Shown piece after piece: positions 17,372 through 25,978 of a DNA stretch of 50,268 bases. The stretch lies in the NCBI GenBank assembly GCA_002358905.1, contig DEPT01000066.1:1-50268 (forward strand), given 5' to 3'. Source of the DNA: Akkermansiaceae bacterium UBA3385 (GTDB lineage: Bacteria; Verrucomicrobiota; Verrucomicrobiia; Verrucomicrobiales; Akkermansiaceae). Under the pieces are notes generated by a model, which made no database searches, was not told the origin of the DNA, and saw only the letters and a program-made list of their open reading frames with translations. Each line of letters starts with the position of its first letter. Position 1 is the first letter of the stretch. A program made the position numbers and the translations under genes.

Positions 17372-19947
17372 ACAACAATTTCACACCTCGCGCACAACAG
17401 GTTCTCAACATAGCACGCCGCGAAGCAGACCGCTTTCACCACAACTACATTGGAGCCGAGCATGTTCTGCTCGGACTGCTCAAACTCGGTCAAGGTGTAG
17501 CCATCAGCGTTATGGAAAACGCCGGCGTTGATATTGCAGATCTGACGTTTAAAATTGAGCAATCCATTGTACCCGGTTCCTCTGCAGCAGAAGGCTCCCT
17601 GCCCTACACACCCCGAGTCCGCAAAATGCTGATTCAGGCAGGTGAAGAGGCGCAGAAGCTCCGCCACACCTATGTGGGCACAGAACATCTCCTGCTCGCC
17701 ATGCTCCGGGATGAAGACGGCCTTGCCTGGCACAGTCTGGTTTCCTGCGGACTCTCCTACGATGCGGTTCGTCGCGGTGTAATGGAGGAAATCAACCCTG
17801 GATTCGGGGTAGACAATCCACCTGAGGGACCAGGCGACATGCAAGGTTCCGGTCCCAACAGACCTCGGCGAGAAGAGGAAGAAGAGGATAGCAACGCTTT
17901 CCTCCACCAGCACGCCTCCGGCAATAACTCCAGTTCCTACAACCGAAGCAACACACCGGCACTCAGTGCATTTGGGCGAGACCTCACAGCCAAGGCCGCA
18001 GCAGGCGAAATGGATCCCGTTATCGGGCGCCAGTCAGAATTGGAACGAGTTATCCAGATTCTCTGCCGCCGCACGAAAAACAACCCCGTGCTTCTGGGTG
18101 AAGCAGGTGTCGGTAAAACAGCCATAGTGGAAGGCCTGGCCCAGCAGATTTCGCGTGGCGATGTTCCGGAATTCCTGCTCGGCAAGCGAATCATCTCGCT
18201 GGATATGGCACTCATGGTGGCAGGGACCAAGTACCGTGGGCAGTTCGAAGAACGACTCAAAGCGGTCATGGATGAAATTCGCCGGGAAAAGAACATCATT
18301 CTCTTCATCGATGAAATCCACACCCTCATTGGAGCTGGTTCAGCTGAAGGTACCATGGATGCCTCCAACATCATCAAGCCAGCCCTTTCCCGCGGGGAAA
18401 TGCAGGCAATCGGTGCAACAACACTCAACGAATACCGCAAGCACATTGAAAAAGATGCCGCATTCGAACGCCGCTTCCAGCAAGTACAGGTAGGAGAGCC
18501 GTCTGTTGAAGACACCGTACAGATTCTGCAGGGAATAGCCCCTCAGTACGAAAAGCACCACCATGTGCACTACACCCCCAGAGCACTGGAGAGCGCAGCC
18601 TATCTCTCCAAGCGCTACCTGACCGGCAGATTTCTTCCGGATAAGGCCATTGATTTAATTGACGAAGCGGGCTCCCGCCTGAGAGTGACCCGGATGACAC
18701 GACCGGCCGATATCAAGCGGGAAGAAGAAACTCTGCGTAACATGGAGCAGGAAAAGACTGATGCCGTTGACAAGCAGGACTTCGAGAAGGCCGCCCGGCT
18801 GAGAGATGACATCAAGGCGCTTCAGAAGAAAATCGGCAATTCCGTCAACAGCTGGAAGAGCGAAGTGGATTCCACCTACATGGAAGTCTCTGAAGACGAC
18901 ATCATGGCGGTTGTTTCCAAATGGACCGGTATTCCTCTGGCTCGCATGGAAGAAAAAGAAACCGAGAAACTCCTGCGAATGGAGGAAGACCTCAAAAGCA
19001 AGGTGATTGGGCAGGATATAGCATGTTCTGCCATTTCCCGGGCTCTGCGCCGCAGCCGGGCCGACATCAAGGACCCGCGCCGACCGATTGGTTCGTTCCT
19101 GTTCATGGGACCAACCGGCGTCGGCAAGACCTATCTGGCACGCAATCTGGCAGAAATCATGTTCGGCACGGCAGAAGCACTCATCCAGGTAGACATGAGT
19201 GAGTACATGGAAAAATTCAGCACCAGCCGCCTTATCGGCTCGCCTCCCGGCTACGTCGGGCATGATGAAGGCGGTCAGCTTACAGAGCAGGTGCGCCGCC
19301 GTCCATACGCTGTGATTCTCTTTGATGAAGTGGAAAAGGCACATCCGGATGTCATGAACATGCTACTGCAGGTTCTGGAAGAAGGCTGCATGACCGATTC
19401 CATGGGACGCAAGGTCAACTTCAGCAACACTATCATCATCCTCACCTCCAATGTGGGGGCCAGCCTGGCCAGCCAGCAAAGCACCATGGGCTTCAGCACA
19501 GCTAACAGTGAAGAGGATGATTACGACAGCATGAAGGAAAAGATTACGGAAGCCGCGAAGAAGCACTTCCGTCCGGAGTTTATCAATCGTTTCGATGAAC
19601 TCATCGTCTTCCGTATGCTGAATCGCCCGGACCTGGAGAAGATTGTGGAGCTGGAAGCACAAAAGCTTATTCGCCGCCTGGCCGACAAGAAGATTTCCCT
19701 TACCCTCTCTCCGGAAGTTATCAGCATGCTGGTAGACAAAGGCTACGATCCGCAATACGGAGCTCGCCCCATGCGCCGCGCCATCGAACGCCTTCTCGAA
19801 GACCCAATTGCTGAAGCTATTCTCCGAGGTGAGCTTGTGGAAGGCTGCATCAGCCGAGCCATCCGCCCCGAGGGAACAAGCGATATCGCTTTCAAGGATG
19901 ACAAACCGGCGCCGAAGAAACGGGCTCCCCGGAAAAATAAAAAGTAA
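17368..19947 (+). CDS. clpC: ClpC-type AAA+ unfoldase
   Basis: The protein has 859 residues from the ATG at 17368, whose ATGA overlaps the mcsB stop. This start gives 'MNNNFTPRAQQVLNIARREA', a standard Clp_N beginning; the upstream in-frame extension is inside mcsB and rejected. There are two Clp_N repeats (about 1-145), then an unusually Glu-rich, Ser/Asn-rich linker (about 150-200). D1 has Walker A GEAGVGKT (244-251). The M domain carries a UVR motif ('VDKQDFEKAARLRDDI', about 470). D2 has Walker A GPTGVGKT (581-588) and 'ILFDEVEKAHPDV'. A basic tail ends 'KKRAPRKNKK'. It unfolds substrates for ClpP, with McsA/McsB as co-encoded partners. Confidence 0.96.
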   Translation: MNNNFTPRAQQVLNIARREADRFHHNYIGAEHVLLGLLKLGQGVAISVMENAGVDIADLTFKIEQSIVPGSSAAEGSLPYTPRVRKMLIQAGEEAQKLRHTYVGTEHLLLAMLRDEDGLAWHSLVSCGLSYDAVRRGVMEEINPGFGVDNPPEGPGDMQGSGPNRPRREEEEEDSNAFLHQHASGNNSSSYNRSNTPALSAFGRDLTAKAAAGEMDPVIGRQSELERVIQILCRRTKNNPVLLGEAGVGKTAIVEGLAQQISRGDVPEFLLGKRIISLDMALMVAGTKYRGQFEERLKAVMDEIRREKNIILFIDEIHTLIGAGSAEGTMDASNIIKPALSRGEMQAIGATTLNEYRKHIEKDAAFERRFQQVQVGEPSVEDTVQILQGIAPQYEKHHHVHYTPRALESAAYLSKRYLTGRFLPDKAIDLIDEAGSRLRVTRMTRPADIKREEETLRNMEQEKTDAVDKQDFEKAARLRDDIKALQKKIGNSVNSWKSEVDSTYMEVSEDDIMAVVSKWTGIPLARMEEKETEKLLRMEEDLKSKVIGQDIACSAISRALRRSRADIKDPRRPIGSFLFMGPTGVGKTYLARNLAEIMFGTAEALIQVDMSEYMEKFSTSRLIGSPPGYVGHDEGGQLTEQVRRRPYAVILFDEVEKAHPDVMNMLLQVLEEGCMTDSMGRKVNFSNTIIILTSNVGASLASQQSTMGFSTANSEEDDYDSMKEKITEAAKKHFRPEFINRFDELIVFRMLNRPDLEKIVELEAQKLIRRLADKKISLTLSPEVISMLVDKGYDPQYGARPMRRAIERLLEDPIAEAILRGELVEGCISRAIRPEGTSDIAFKDDKPAPKKRAPRKNKK

Positions 19948-19957
19948 CCCAGAAAGA

Positions 19958-19988
19958 AAAGAAGCGGTGCCACCAGCACCGCTTCTTT
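19958..19988. terminator. Bidirectional terminator, clpC and minus-strand gene
   Basis: A 13-bp perfect stem (19958-19970 with 19976-19988, outer AAAGAAGCGGTGC) closes a 5-nt loop. It is flanked by a T-rich tract on each side, stronger on the minus strand. It lies between the clpC stop and the stop of the convergent gene at 20001. Confidence 0.85.
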
Positions 19989-20000
19989 GTTATAAAAATC

Positions 20001-20690
20001 TCATCGCACCCACTTACCAGCACCAGCGGGTAATTTACCCTCACCTACTGGTTGATAACGTGTGGATTCAGTATTCCCCCACATAGGGACGCCAAAAGCA
20101 TCTTTCCAATACTTGCTCATGCTGCGGCCAGTATAGCAACCATAGCTCCAGCATTCCGCGTCCGGGGCAAAAATGGATTTATCAATTTTGGATGCCAAGT
20201 CTTTTTCGTGTATCCATGCAGTTGACGCTGCCATGATATCATTGCTGTAGTCCAACATGAAAGCATGTGGATTACTGTGACCGAAGTAAAAGAAGGCTGT
20301 AACCTTATCTTTCTTGTTACGAGGCGCTTTATTGATAGCCTGGTAGGCCTCGTCTGCCGAGTCTACAAACTTAAGACGAACCTTGCGCTTGGCCGCAGTC
20401 TCACGAATGCGGGAAAGGTAGTCTATCTTGTTTTCCTTACCTCGGCTTATGTAGGAGGGGCGGTACACAATCCACACAATATCCCTCGCCGGGTCTTTTG
20501 CCTGAACCGCATCAATATACACCGTGGACGCGCGCACAAAGTTGGCCCACCAGTTGTCATGTGCTGACGGCCCACGCAGATTTTCCCACGAACGCAAAGC
20601 CACACCACCGCAGAGGACAACCTCCACGGCATGAGTCAGCGAGCATCCGGCAAGTAAGGCACTGATAAGTACTTTTCGCATCAACTTCAT
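20001..20690 (-). CDS. Small exported protein, possible caspase-like fold
   Basis: The protein has 229 residues. The N-terminus is a signal peptide with a lipobox-like LAGC (13-16), or alternatively signal peptidase I cleavage after 'LTHA'. The core pairs a strand ending in 'FFYFGHSNPHAF' (H138) with 'ECWSYGCYTGRSMSKYW' (C180, C185), the arrangement of a His-[GS] then C-x-[ST]-G dyad in caspase/clostripain-like and related folds. No closer family is recognised, and whether it is a peptidase is inference. It has its own strong promoter and is monocistronic, ending at a shared terminator. If active, the His138/Cys185 pair is the natural candidate. Confidence 0.72.
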   Translation of the reverse strand: MKLMRKVLISALLAGCSLTHAVEVVLCGGVALRSWENLRGPSAHDNWWANFVRASTVYIDAVQAKDPARDIVWIVYRPSYISRGKENKIDYLSRIRETAAKRKVRLKFVDSADEAYQAINKAPRNKKDKVTAFFYFGHSNPHAFMLDYSNDIMAASTAWIHEKDLASKIDKSIFAPDAECWSYGCYTGRSMSKYWKDAFGVPMWGNTESTRYQPVGEGKLPAGAGKWVR

Positions 20691-20701
20691 GACAGCGCAG
20701 G

Positions 20702-20730
20702 AGCATACAGTAATCCCCCCGGACTGTCAA
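20702..20730 (-). promoter_or_regulatory. Promoter for exported caspase-like gene
   Basis: On the minus strand a perfect TTGACA (20730-20725), 17-bp spacer with a G6 run, TATGCT (20707-20702), then 11 nt to the ATG at 20690. This supports the first of two nearby ATGs as the start. Confidence 0.6.
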
Positions 20731-20762
20731 GACTACAGCGAGCGTCAGCGATGCGAAAAGGC

Positions 20763-20791
20763 TTGATATCTCCCCCCAAAAAAGGTAGAAT
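20763..20791 (+). promoter_or_regulatory. Promoter for valS
   Basis: TTGATA (20763-20768), 17-bp spacer, TAGAAT (20786-20791), then 9 nt to the ATG at 20801. The expected transcript has a leader of about 2-4 nt. No T-box or other leader element fits in the space. Confidence 0.6.
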
Positions 20792-20800
20792 CACGCCGTC

Positions 20801-23467
20801 ATGACTGAATTGCCCAAGGCTTACGAACCCACGCTTGTAGAAGAAAAATGGCAAACCCGCTGGATATCAGAGGGTTGCTTCCACGCAGACCCTCAATCCG
20901 AGAAACCTGCATATAGCATTGTGATTCCTCCGCCCAATGTCACGGGTGTGCTTCACATGGGCCACGTTCTCAATAACACAATTCAGGACATCCTGGCACG
21001 ACGTGCTCGCCAGGAAGGCAAGGAAGTTCTCTGGCTTCCCGGTACAGACCACGCAGGTATTGCAACACAGGCTCGCGTGGAAAAGGAGCTGGCTAAGGAA
21101 AACCCGCCCCGCACTCGTTTCGATGTAGGCCGCGAGGATTTCGTAAACATGGTGTGGGAATGGAAAGATAAGCACGGAGGCATCATCATTAACCAGCTGA
21201 AAAAGCTGGGCTGCTCCTGCGACTGGGAACGCGAGCGTTTTACTATGGATGACGTGTATGCGCCCGAGGTGGCTCGCGTATTCACAGAATTGTTCAACGA
21301 AGGGCTCATTTACCGCGGGCACCGCATGGTAAACTGGGATCCGGTGCTTCTCACTGCTCTTTCCGATGAGGAAGTCATCATGACGCCCTCCAAGAGCAAG
21401 CTTTACACCATCCGCTACAAGCTGGCAGACGGCAGCGGGCAACTGCTTGTTTCCACCACCCGACCGGAAACTATCATGGCCGACGTAGCAGTGGCCGTGA
21501 ACCCGAAAGACCCGCGTTTCGCCCACCTTATCGGCAAAACGGTTATCCGTCCGCTCTGCGATGCTGAAATCCCGATTATTGCCGATGACCACGTGGAAAT
21601 CGATTTCGGCACAGGTGCACTGAAGATTACCCCTGCTCATGACCGCACCGACTTTGAGGTAGGCATGAAAAACAACCTGGAAATCATCGATGTACTGACC
21701 GCAGATGGCCACATCAACTGCCCGGGCTGTCCCGAGCTGCACGGGTTGGATCGTTTTGTCGCACGCGAGAAATCCATCGAAATCATCGAGGCCAAGGGGC
21801 TGCTTGAAAAAGTTGAGGATTACGAAAATAACGTGGGTATCTCCCAGCGTTCAGATGTGCCGATTGAGCCGCGTCTGAGCATGCAGTGGTTCCTGAAGTA
21901 TCCCTGCGTCAAGGAAGCCGCCGAGGCCGTGGCCAATGGAGATATCGTATTCCGCCCGGCCCACTGGGCAAAGACCTACGCCCACTGGCTGGAAGGTATT
22001 CAGGACTGGTGCATTTCCCGCCAGTTGTGGTGGGGGCACCGTATCCCGGTGTGGTACCGCAAGGACAAGGCCGCCGAACTGCAGGCAGCTACCAAACTGG
22101 ACGCACAGGACGCAGCTGCCGGCGATATCTACGTGGGCGTAGAGCCCCCCGCTGACCCGGAAAACTGGGTACAGGATGAAGATGCCCTGGATACCTGGTT
22201 CAGCAGCTGGCTGTGGCCCTTCTCCACCATGGACAAGGAATGTCTCGCCAAGTTCTACCCCACCAGCGACCTGGTGACCGGCCCGGATATCATCTTCTTC
22301 TGGGTGGCCCGTATGATTATGGCTGGCTACCGCTTTGCCGGCGGCAAACCCTTCGGCAATGTATTCTTCACCTCCATTGTGCGTGACCTGCTGGGCCGCA
22401 AGATGAGCAAGAGTCTGGGCAACAGTCCCGACCCGCTGGATCTCATTGCCAAGTACGGCGCAGACGGTCTTCGTTTCGGTCTGATGCGTATTTCCCCCAC
22501 CGGCACGGACGTGAAGTTCGATGAAAAACAGATTGAGGAAGGTAAGAACTTTGCAAACAAACTGTACAACGCAGCACGTTTCCGCATGATGCAGGGTGCA
22601 GCCAGCACTGAACCGGCACCTAAGTTTACAGCCGTTCATATCGACATCCTTTCCAAGTTGAAAGAACTGCACGCAACCGTGGCCGAAGGGCTCGGCAAAT
22701 ACGAGTTCAACACATACACCCAGGCTCTTTACTCTTTCTTCTGGAACGAATACTGTTCTCTCTTCCTGGAAGCAGTCAAGAACGACCTGCGCGATGGCGA
22801 CCCGGCAGTAAAGAACGCGACCCTCTACACCATGGATACAGTGCTGCGTCATTATCTGGCACTGCTTGCTCCCATCATGCCGCACATTGCAGAAGAACTC
22901 TGGGCAAGCCTTGGTTTCGCGAAAGATGGTCTGCCCCTGATGAGCACCCCCCTGCCCCAGGCTGATGCCCTGCTTGCAGGGCTGGACAGCACTGAAATCT
23001 CCAAAGCACGTGCCACTGCCACTGCTCTTTACGAAACAGCTAACAAGGCACGTAATCTGAAAGCAGAATACAACCTTGCCACTAATCGCAAGGTAAAGTT
23101 TGTCCTGAAACCTGCGCTGCCGGTGAATGATGACCTTGCAGCCCGACTGGCGCTGCTTGCAGGAGCCCAGTCGGCCGATGTAGATGCAGCTTACGAGTCA
23201 CCGAAAGGCACGCCGACAGCGCTCACTCCGCTCGGCGAACTTTTCCTGCCGCTCGATGGTCTGGTGGATGTGGAAGCAGAACGCACCCGCATCACGAAAG
23301 AGCTTGAGAAGATGAATAAGGAAATTTCCAAGAGCAAAGCCAAACTGGGTAATGCCTCTTTTGTGGATCGAGCCCCGGCTGCCGTGGTCGAGCAGGAGCG
23401 GACACGACTCGCTGAATGGGAAGCAAAGACGGCCCAGCTTGAATCCATGCTGGCAGCATTGGGTTAA
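20801..23467 (+). CDS. valS: Valyl-tRNA synthetase
   Basis: The protein has 888 residues. The class I signatures are present: HMGH within 'PPPNVTGVLHMGHVLN' (about 43-58) and KMSKS in 'LGRKMSKSLGNSPDPLDL' (about 530). The editing (CP1) domain lies between, with 'STTRPETIMADVAVAVNP'. The C-terminal arm is the ValS coiled coil, with 'RTRITKELEKMNKEISKSKAKL'. It charges tRNA(Val) in the cytoplasm. The next gene starts 20 nt downstream and is probably co-transcribed. Confidence 0.97.
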   Translation: MTELPKAYEPTLVEEKWQTRWISEGCFHADPQSEKPAYSIVIPPPNVTGVLHMGHVLNNTIQDILARRARQEGKEVLWLPGTDHAGIATQARVEKELAKENPPRTRFDVGREDFVNMVWEWKDKHGGIIINQLKKLGCSCDWERERFTMDDVYAPEVARVFTELFNEGLIYRGHRMVNWDPVLLTALSDEEVIMTPSKSKLYTIRYKLADGSGQLLVSTTRPETIMADVAVAVNPKDPRFAHLIGKTVIRPLCDAEIPIIADDHVEIDFGTGALKITPAHDRTDFEVGMKNNLEIIDVLTADGHINCPGCPELHGLDRFVAREKSIEIIEAKGLLEKVEDYENNVGISQRSDVPIEPRLSMQWFLKYPCVKEAAEAVANGDIVFRPAHWAKTYAHWLEGIQDWCISRQLWWGHRIPVWYRKDKAAELQAATKLDAQDAAAGDIYVGVEPPADPENWVQDEDALDTWFSSWLWPFSTMDKECLAKFYPTSDLVTGPDIIFFWVARMIMAGYRFAGGKPFGNVFFTSIVRDLLGRKMSKSLGNSPDPLDLIAKYGADGLRFGLMRISPTGTDVKFDEKQIEEGKNFANKLYNAARFRMMQGAASTEPAPKFTAVHIDILSKLKELHATVAEGLGKYEFNTYTQALYSFFWNEYCSLFLEAVKNDLRDGDPAVKNATLYTMDTVLRHYLALLAPIMPHIAEELWASLGFAKDGLPLMSTPLPQADALLAGLDSTEISKARATATALYETANKARNLKAEYNLATNRKVKFVLKPALPVNDDLAARLALLAGAQSADVDAAYESPKGTPTALTPLGELFLPLDGLVDVEAERTRITKELEKMNKEISKSKAKLGNASFVDRAPAAVVEQERTRLAEWEAKTAQLESMLAALG

Positions 23468-23487
23468 ACTCTCACCTGGTTCAAACA

Positions 23488-24228
23488 ATGAAATCTGCTC
23501 TTTTTCACACATTATCCCCCACAGAGCGCGAGGATCTCGCGCTCTGTGGAATCTCCACTGAAGAGCAGTTTGCCAGAGTCTCTGTAAGTCAGCTTTGCAA
23601 AGACTTGCGGCAGGCCAGGCAATTCTTCCCTGAACGAACATTCACGCTGACGGAAGACAAAATCAAGGCTCTGTGTCCGGAAACGAAGGAAACAGAAGTA
23701 GAAAAAGAGTACGATTTTCATCCTACCGGACGGAGTTCCTTGCCTACAACCGGCTTCCGAGAGCGAAGCAAAAATGCAGGTAAGTCCAAGCGCAAAGCTA
23801 ACAAAAAAAATAAACACCACACACAGTTACATAGCCCTGTGCGGTGCACGCATCGCTTCACAGCCATCACTGCGGCAATCTGCACGCTGTTCCTGCTCAT
23901 ACCTTTAGCAAGTGTTGTTGTATTGCCATATCTGATGATAACGGATCAGATGCCGGATATATCCATCGAGCTCCTGGCGAGCATTGTGCTTCTTATCCCC
24001 TGTGCTGTATACATGTTTGTAGCCAGAAGAGCCACATGCCCGGTGTGCCACATGCGAATTTTCCGGTACAGCCACTATATCCGCAATAAGGCGGCACATC
24101 ACCTGCCTATTCTCGGATATAACTTTGCAACAGCTCTGCACCTGCTCTTCTTCCTCAACTACAACTGCCCCGGATGCGGCACGCCCATCAAACTTCTGGG
24201 TTCGAAGGGGCACAGAACCCACTGCTGA
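23488..24228 (+). CDS. Membrane protein with N-terminal HhH-like and zinc-ribbon ends
   Basis: The protein has 246 residues. Residues about 8-65 ('SPTEREDLALCGISTEEQFA...VSQLCKDL') look like a helix-hairpin-helix domain of DUF4332 style. A basic disordered linker follows (about 80-115, with a KKNKHH run). Two membrane segments lie around 125-155 and 160-178. The C-terminal part carries CPVC (about 183) and CPGC (about 230), spaced as a split zinc ribbon, with a further hydrophobic stretch between them. I do not recognise a named family. A cytoplasmic nucleic-acid-type module tethered to the membrane is possible. It lies between valS and a small secreted protein, with only 3 nt to the latter. 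Confidence 0.68.
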   Translation: MKSALFHTLSPTEREDLALCGISTEEQFARVSVSQLCKDLRQARQFFPERTFTLTEDKIKALCPETKETEVEKEYDFHPTGRSSLPTTGFRERSKNAGKSKRKANKKNKHHTQLHSPVRCTHRFTAITAAICTLFLLIPLASVVVLPYLMITDQMPDISIELLASIVLLIPCAVYMFVARRATCPVCHMRIFRYSHYIRNKAAHHLPILGYNFATALHLLFFLNYNCPGCGTPIKLLGSKGHRTHC

Positions 24229-24231
24229 TCT

Positions 24232-24624
24232 ATGAAACATGTATTGATTACCCTCGGCTTCGCCTGCTCAGCCTTCGGACAGGCCGAGCTCCCCTCTAAT
24301 CATGTAGACCTCTCCACTTCCATTATCGAGTTTTTGTCTCGGACGGAGCTTTGCCTTAATACCTGTCAGGATGCAGCATCCGTGAATGCGGCCATTCCTC
24401 AATTGAAACAACTCAAGGACGAGTGCGACCGTCTTGTGGAAAAACAGAAGTCCCTGCCCGAGCCGACCGTTCAGGATTTCATGGCTGTGCAGCACCAGAT
24501 GGATGCTTTTTACACCGTCTGGAACGCTATACGTAAGCACATAGAACGAATGGAACAAAACAAGCTGCTTACCGAGGAAATTCGTGCCATTCTCTGCATT
24601 GAGCCCTCGAATCCGCAGAAATAA
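24232..24624 (+). CDS. Small secreted helical protein, unknown
   Basis: The protein has 130 residues. A signal peptide (1-18) ends 'CSAFGQA'. The mature protein is helical, with 'LKQLKDECDRLVEKQKSLPEP' and 'HIERMEQNKLLTEEIRAILC', and contains a few cysteines (C39, C43, C64) that could pair in the periplasm. No family recognised. It starts 3 nt after the preceding membrane-protein gene and probably shares its transcript. The 186 nt after it hold no gene, only an AT-rich dyad (24644-24660) and the marR promoter. Confidence 0.65.
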   Translation: MKHVLITLGFACSAFGQAELPSNHVDLSTSIIEFLSRTELCLNTCQDAASVNAAIPQLKQLKDECDRLVEKQKSLPEPTVQDFMAVQHQMDAFYTVWNAIRKHIERMEQNKLLTEEIRAILCIEPSNPQK

Positions 24625-24755
24625 AGGCATACCACACCTCGTTTAGAAAACTTTTTTCTACACCCGACATCACAAGATATAGTATCGTTTTCCTCAATCT
24701 CACGCTAGATACGCACACATAAAGGAAATCGTTAGGTTGGGCTGAAATTTTGGGC

Positions 24756-24783
24756 TTGCAAAAATTACACAAAGCCGTAATAT
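24756..24783 (+). promoter_or_regulatory. Promoter for marR-pgeF-cyclo-ligase genes
   Basis: TTGCAA (24756-24761), 16-bp spacer, TAATAT (24778-24783). The marR ATG at 24811 is 27 nt further on. An earlier ATG at 24789 opens only a six-codon frame (ATG to TAA at 24807-24809), a possible leader peptide. Confidence 0.45.
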
Positions 24784-24810
24784 CGTGAATGAACAGCCTA
24801 CCAGCTTAAC

Positions 24811-25284
24811 ATGACCAGAAGCCACAACTCAAACGCAGAAACACAGAAAGAACGGGACGTACAGAGTCTTGCAGATTTCGTTCTTTTCTCTCAGCGTAGC
24901 TGTATTCTGCGCCTCTCTCCTGAATTGACTAAAGGCAAAGTCTCGTTCCCGCAATTTTTCCTTCTTGCCTATCTGGCAGAGGAGGAATGTCTCTCGATGA
25001 GCAACATCGCTAAAATGATGGGGCACTCTACAGCCGCTGCAACGGGTATGATTGACAAATTGCAGGAATTGGGGCACCTGAAACGCTATACTGCAGCAGC
25101 CGACCGCCGCAAGATTATGGTACGCATCACAGACCAGGGACGAGCTCTGGTTGAACAGATGCACCGCAACATTGCAGCGGATCTGGCTCAAATGATGGCA
25201 CGCGAAGACGAAAGCGCAACCGTGGATTCAGCTCGCCGCGTCATCTCCCGCCGCGCATCAACGGCCCGCAAGAATCTCGTCTGA
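24811..25284 (+). CDS. MarR-family transcriptional regulator
   Basis: The protein has 157 residues. The winged-helix core is typical: 'LSMSNIAKMMGHSTAAATGMIDKLQELGHLKR' (about 58-90) forms the recognition helix-turn-helix, and 'AADRRKIMVRITDQGRALVEQM' is the DxRxxxxxLT-like wing. MarR proteins bind as dimers to palindromes and respond to small ligands or oxidants. A single Cys occurs in the N-terminal helix (C30) and one at the HTH edge (C61). It stands 13 nt before pgeF and may autoregulate the group. The target is not known. Confidence 0.9.
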   Translation: MTRSHNSNAETQKERDVQSLADFVLFSQRSCILRLSPELTKGKVSFPQFFLLAYLAEEECLSMSNIAKMMGHSTAAATGMIDKLQELGHLKRYTAAADRRKIMVRITDQGRALVEQMHRNIAADLAQMMAREDESATVDSARRVISRRASTARKNLV

Positions 25285-25297
25285 CAATACATTTACC

Positions 25298-25978
25298 ATG
25301 AGCAAATACACACCAGACTATCTTCAGTCTCTGAACAAATATCCTGAGAACTTCGCTCGGTTCATCACACGAATTCCGGGTATTCCCACCACCACCGACC
25401 GAGCCGCAGTCATTGCCTCACTGACTCCGGCCCATGAGGCAGTTCTTGTTGAAGGTGGCATAGAGCCCAAGCTGCTTCGCCGTGCACAACAGGTACACGG
25501 CAACAAAGTAGCGCTTGTCGGGGATATAGGCTGCTCTTATCCGGTGGAAGGGGTAGATGGTCTGTTCTGCGGTGGAAAGGCAGACTGCTGCCTTGGTATC
25601 TATGTAGCAGACTGCGCGGCCATCTGGATTTACGATACCGAAACGCAAAGCCGTGCGCTGGTTCATTCAGGCAAAGCCGGAACCCTGCAGAACATAGCAG
25701 GCGAAACCATGAAAGCCATGTATAAGGTTCTTGGCGTACAGGCATGCAACTGCATTGCGGTCATATCTCCCTGCATCCGCCCCCCGCACTACGAAGTGGA
25801 CATCGTTACCAGGATTAAGCAGCAGTTGGAAGAAGCCGGTATTGCTCCTGAAAACATCACCGACAGCGGACTTGATACGGCCTCTGACTTGTCCACCTTC
25901 TACTCTTATCGAATCGAAAAGGGGAATACCGGACGCATGCTGGCTCTTTTTGGTCGCACTCCGACCGAAGAAGATTAA
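25298..25978 (+). CDS. pgeF: YfiH/PgeF-type purine nucleoside phosphorylase or amidase
   Basis: The protein has 226 residues, of the laccase-domain/DUF152 family. The zinc ligands of the family are present: H67 in 'QQVHGNKV', C106 in 'VADCAAIWI' and H123 in 'ALVHSGKAGTL'. 'RPPHYEVDIV' matches the conserved region near the C-terminal half. The usual HAGWRG is HSGKAG here, so Trp and Arg are missing. Members are described as cytoplasmic purine nucleoside phosphorylases/adenosine deaminases and as PgeF, which repairs misedited peptidoglycan precursors. The gene ends directly against the next ATG (TAA-ATG). Confidence 0.85.
   Translation: MSKYTPDYLQSLNKYPENFARFITRIPGIPTTTDRAAVIASLTPAHEAVLVEGGIEPKLLRRAQQVHGNKVALVGDIGCSYPVEGVDGLFCGGKADCCLGIYVADCAAIWIYDTETQSRALVHSGKAGTLQNIAGETMKAMYKVLGVQACNCIAVISPCIRPPHYEVDIVTRIKQQLEEAGIAPENITDSGLDTASDLSTFYSYRIEKGNTGRMLALFGRTPTEED

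Noticed and set aside
20762..20800. T-box or attenuator ahead of valS
   Set aside because: The promoter ends 9 nt from the ATG, leaving no room for a leader structure.
24644..24660. TAGAAAA/TTTTCTA hairpin as terminator after the small secreted gene
   Set aside because: Seven A/T-rich pairs with a 3-nt loop are too weak and lack a following T-run.
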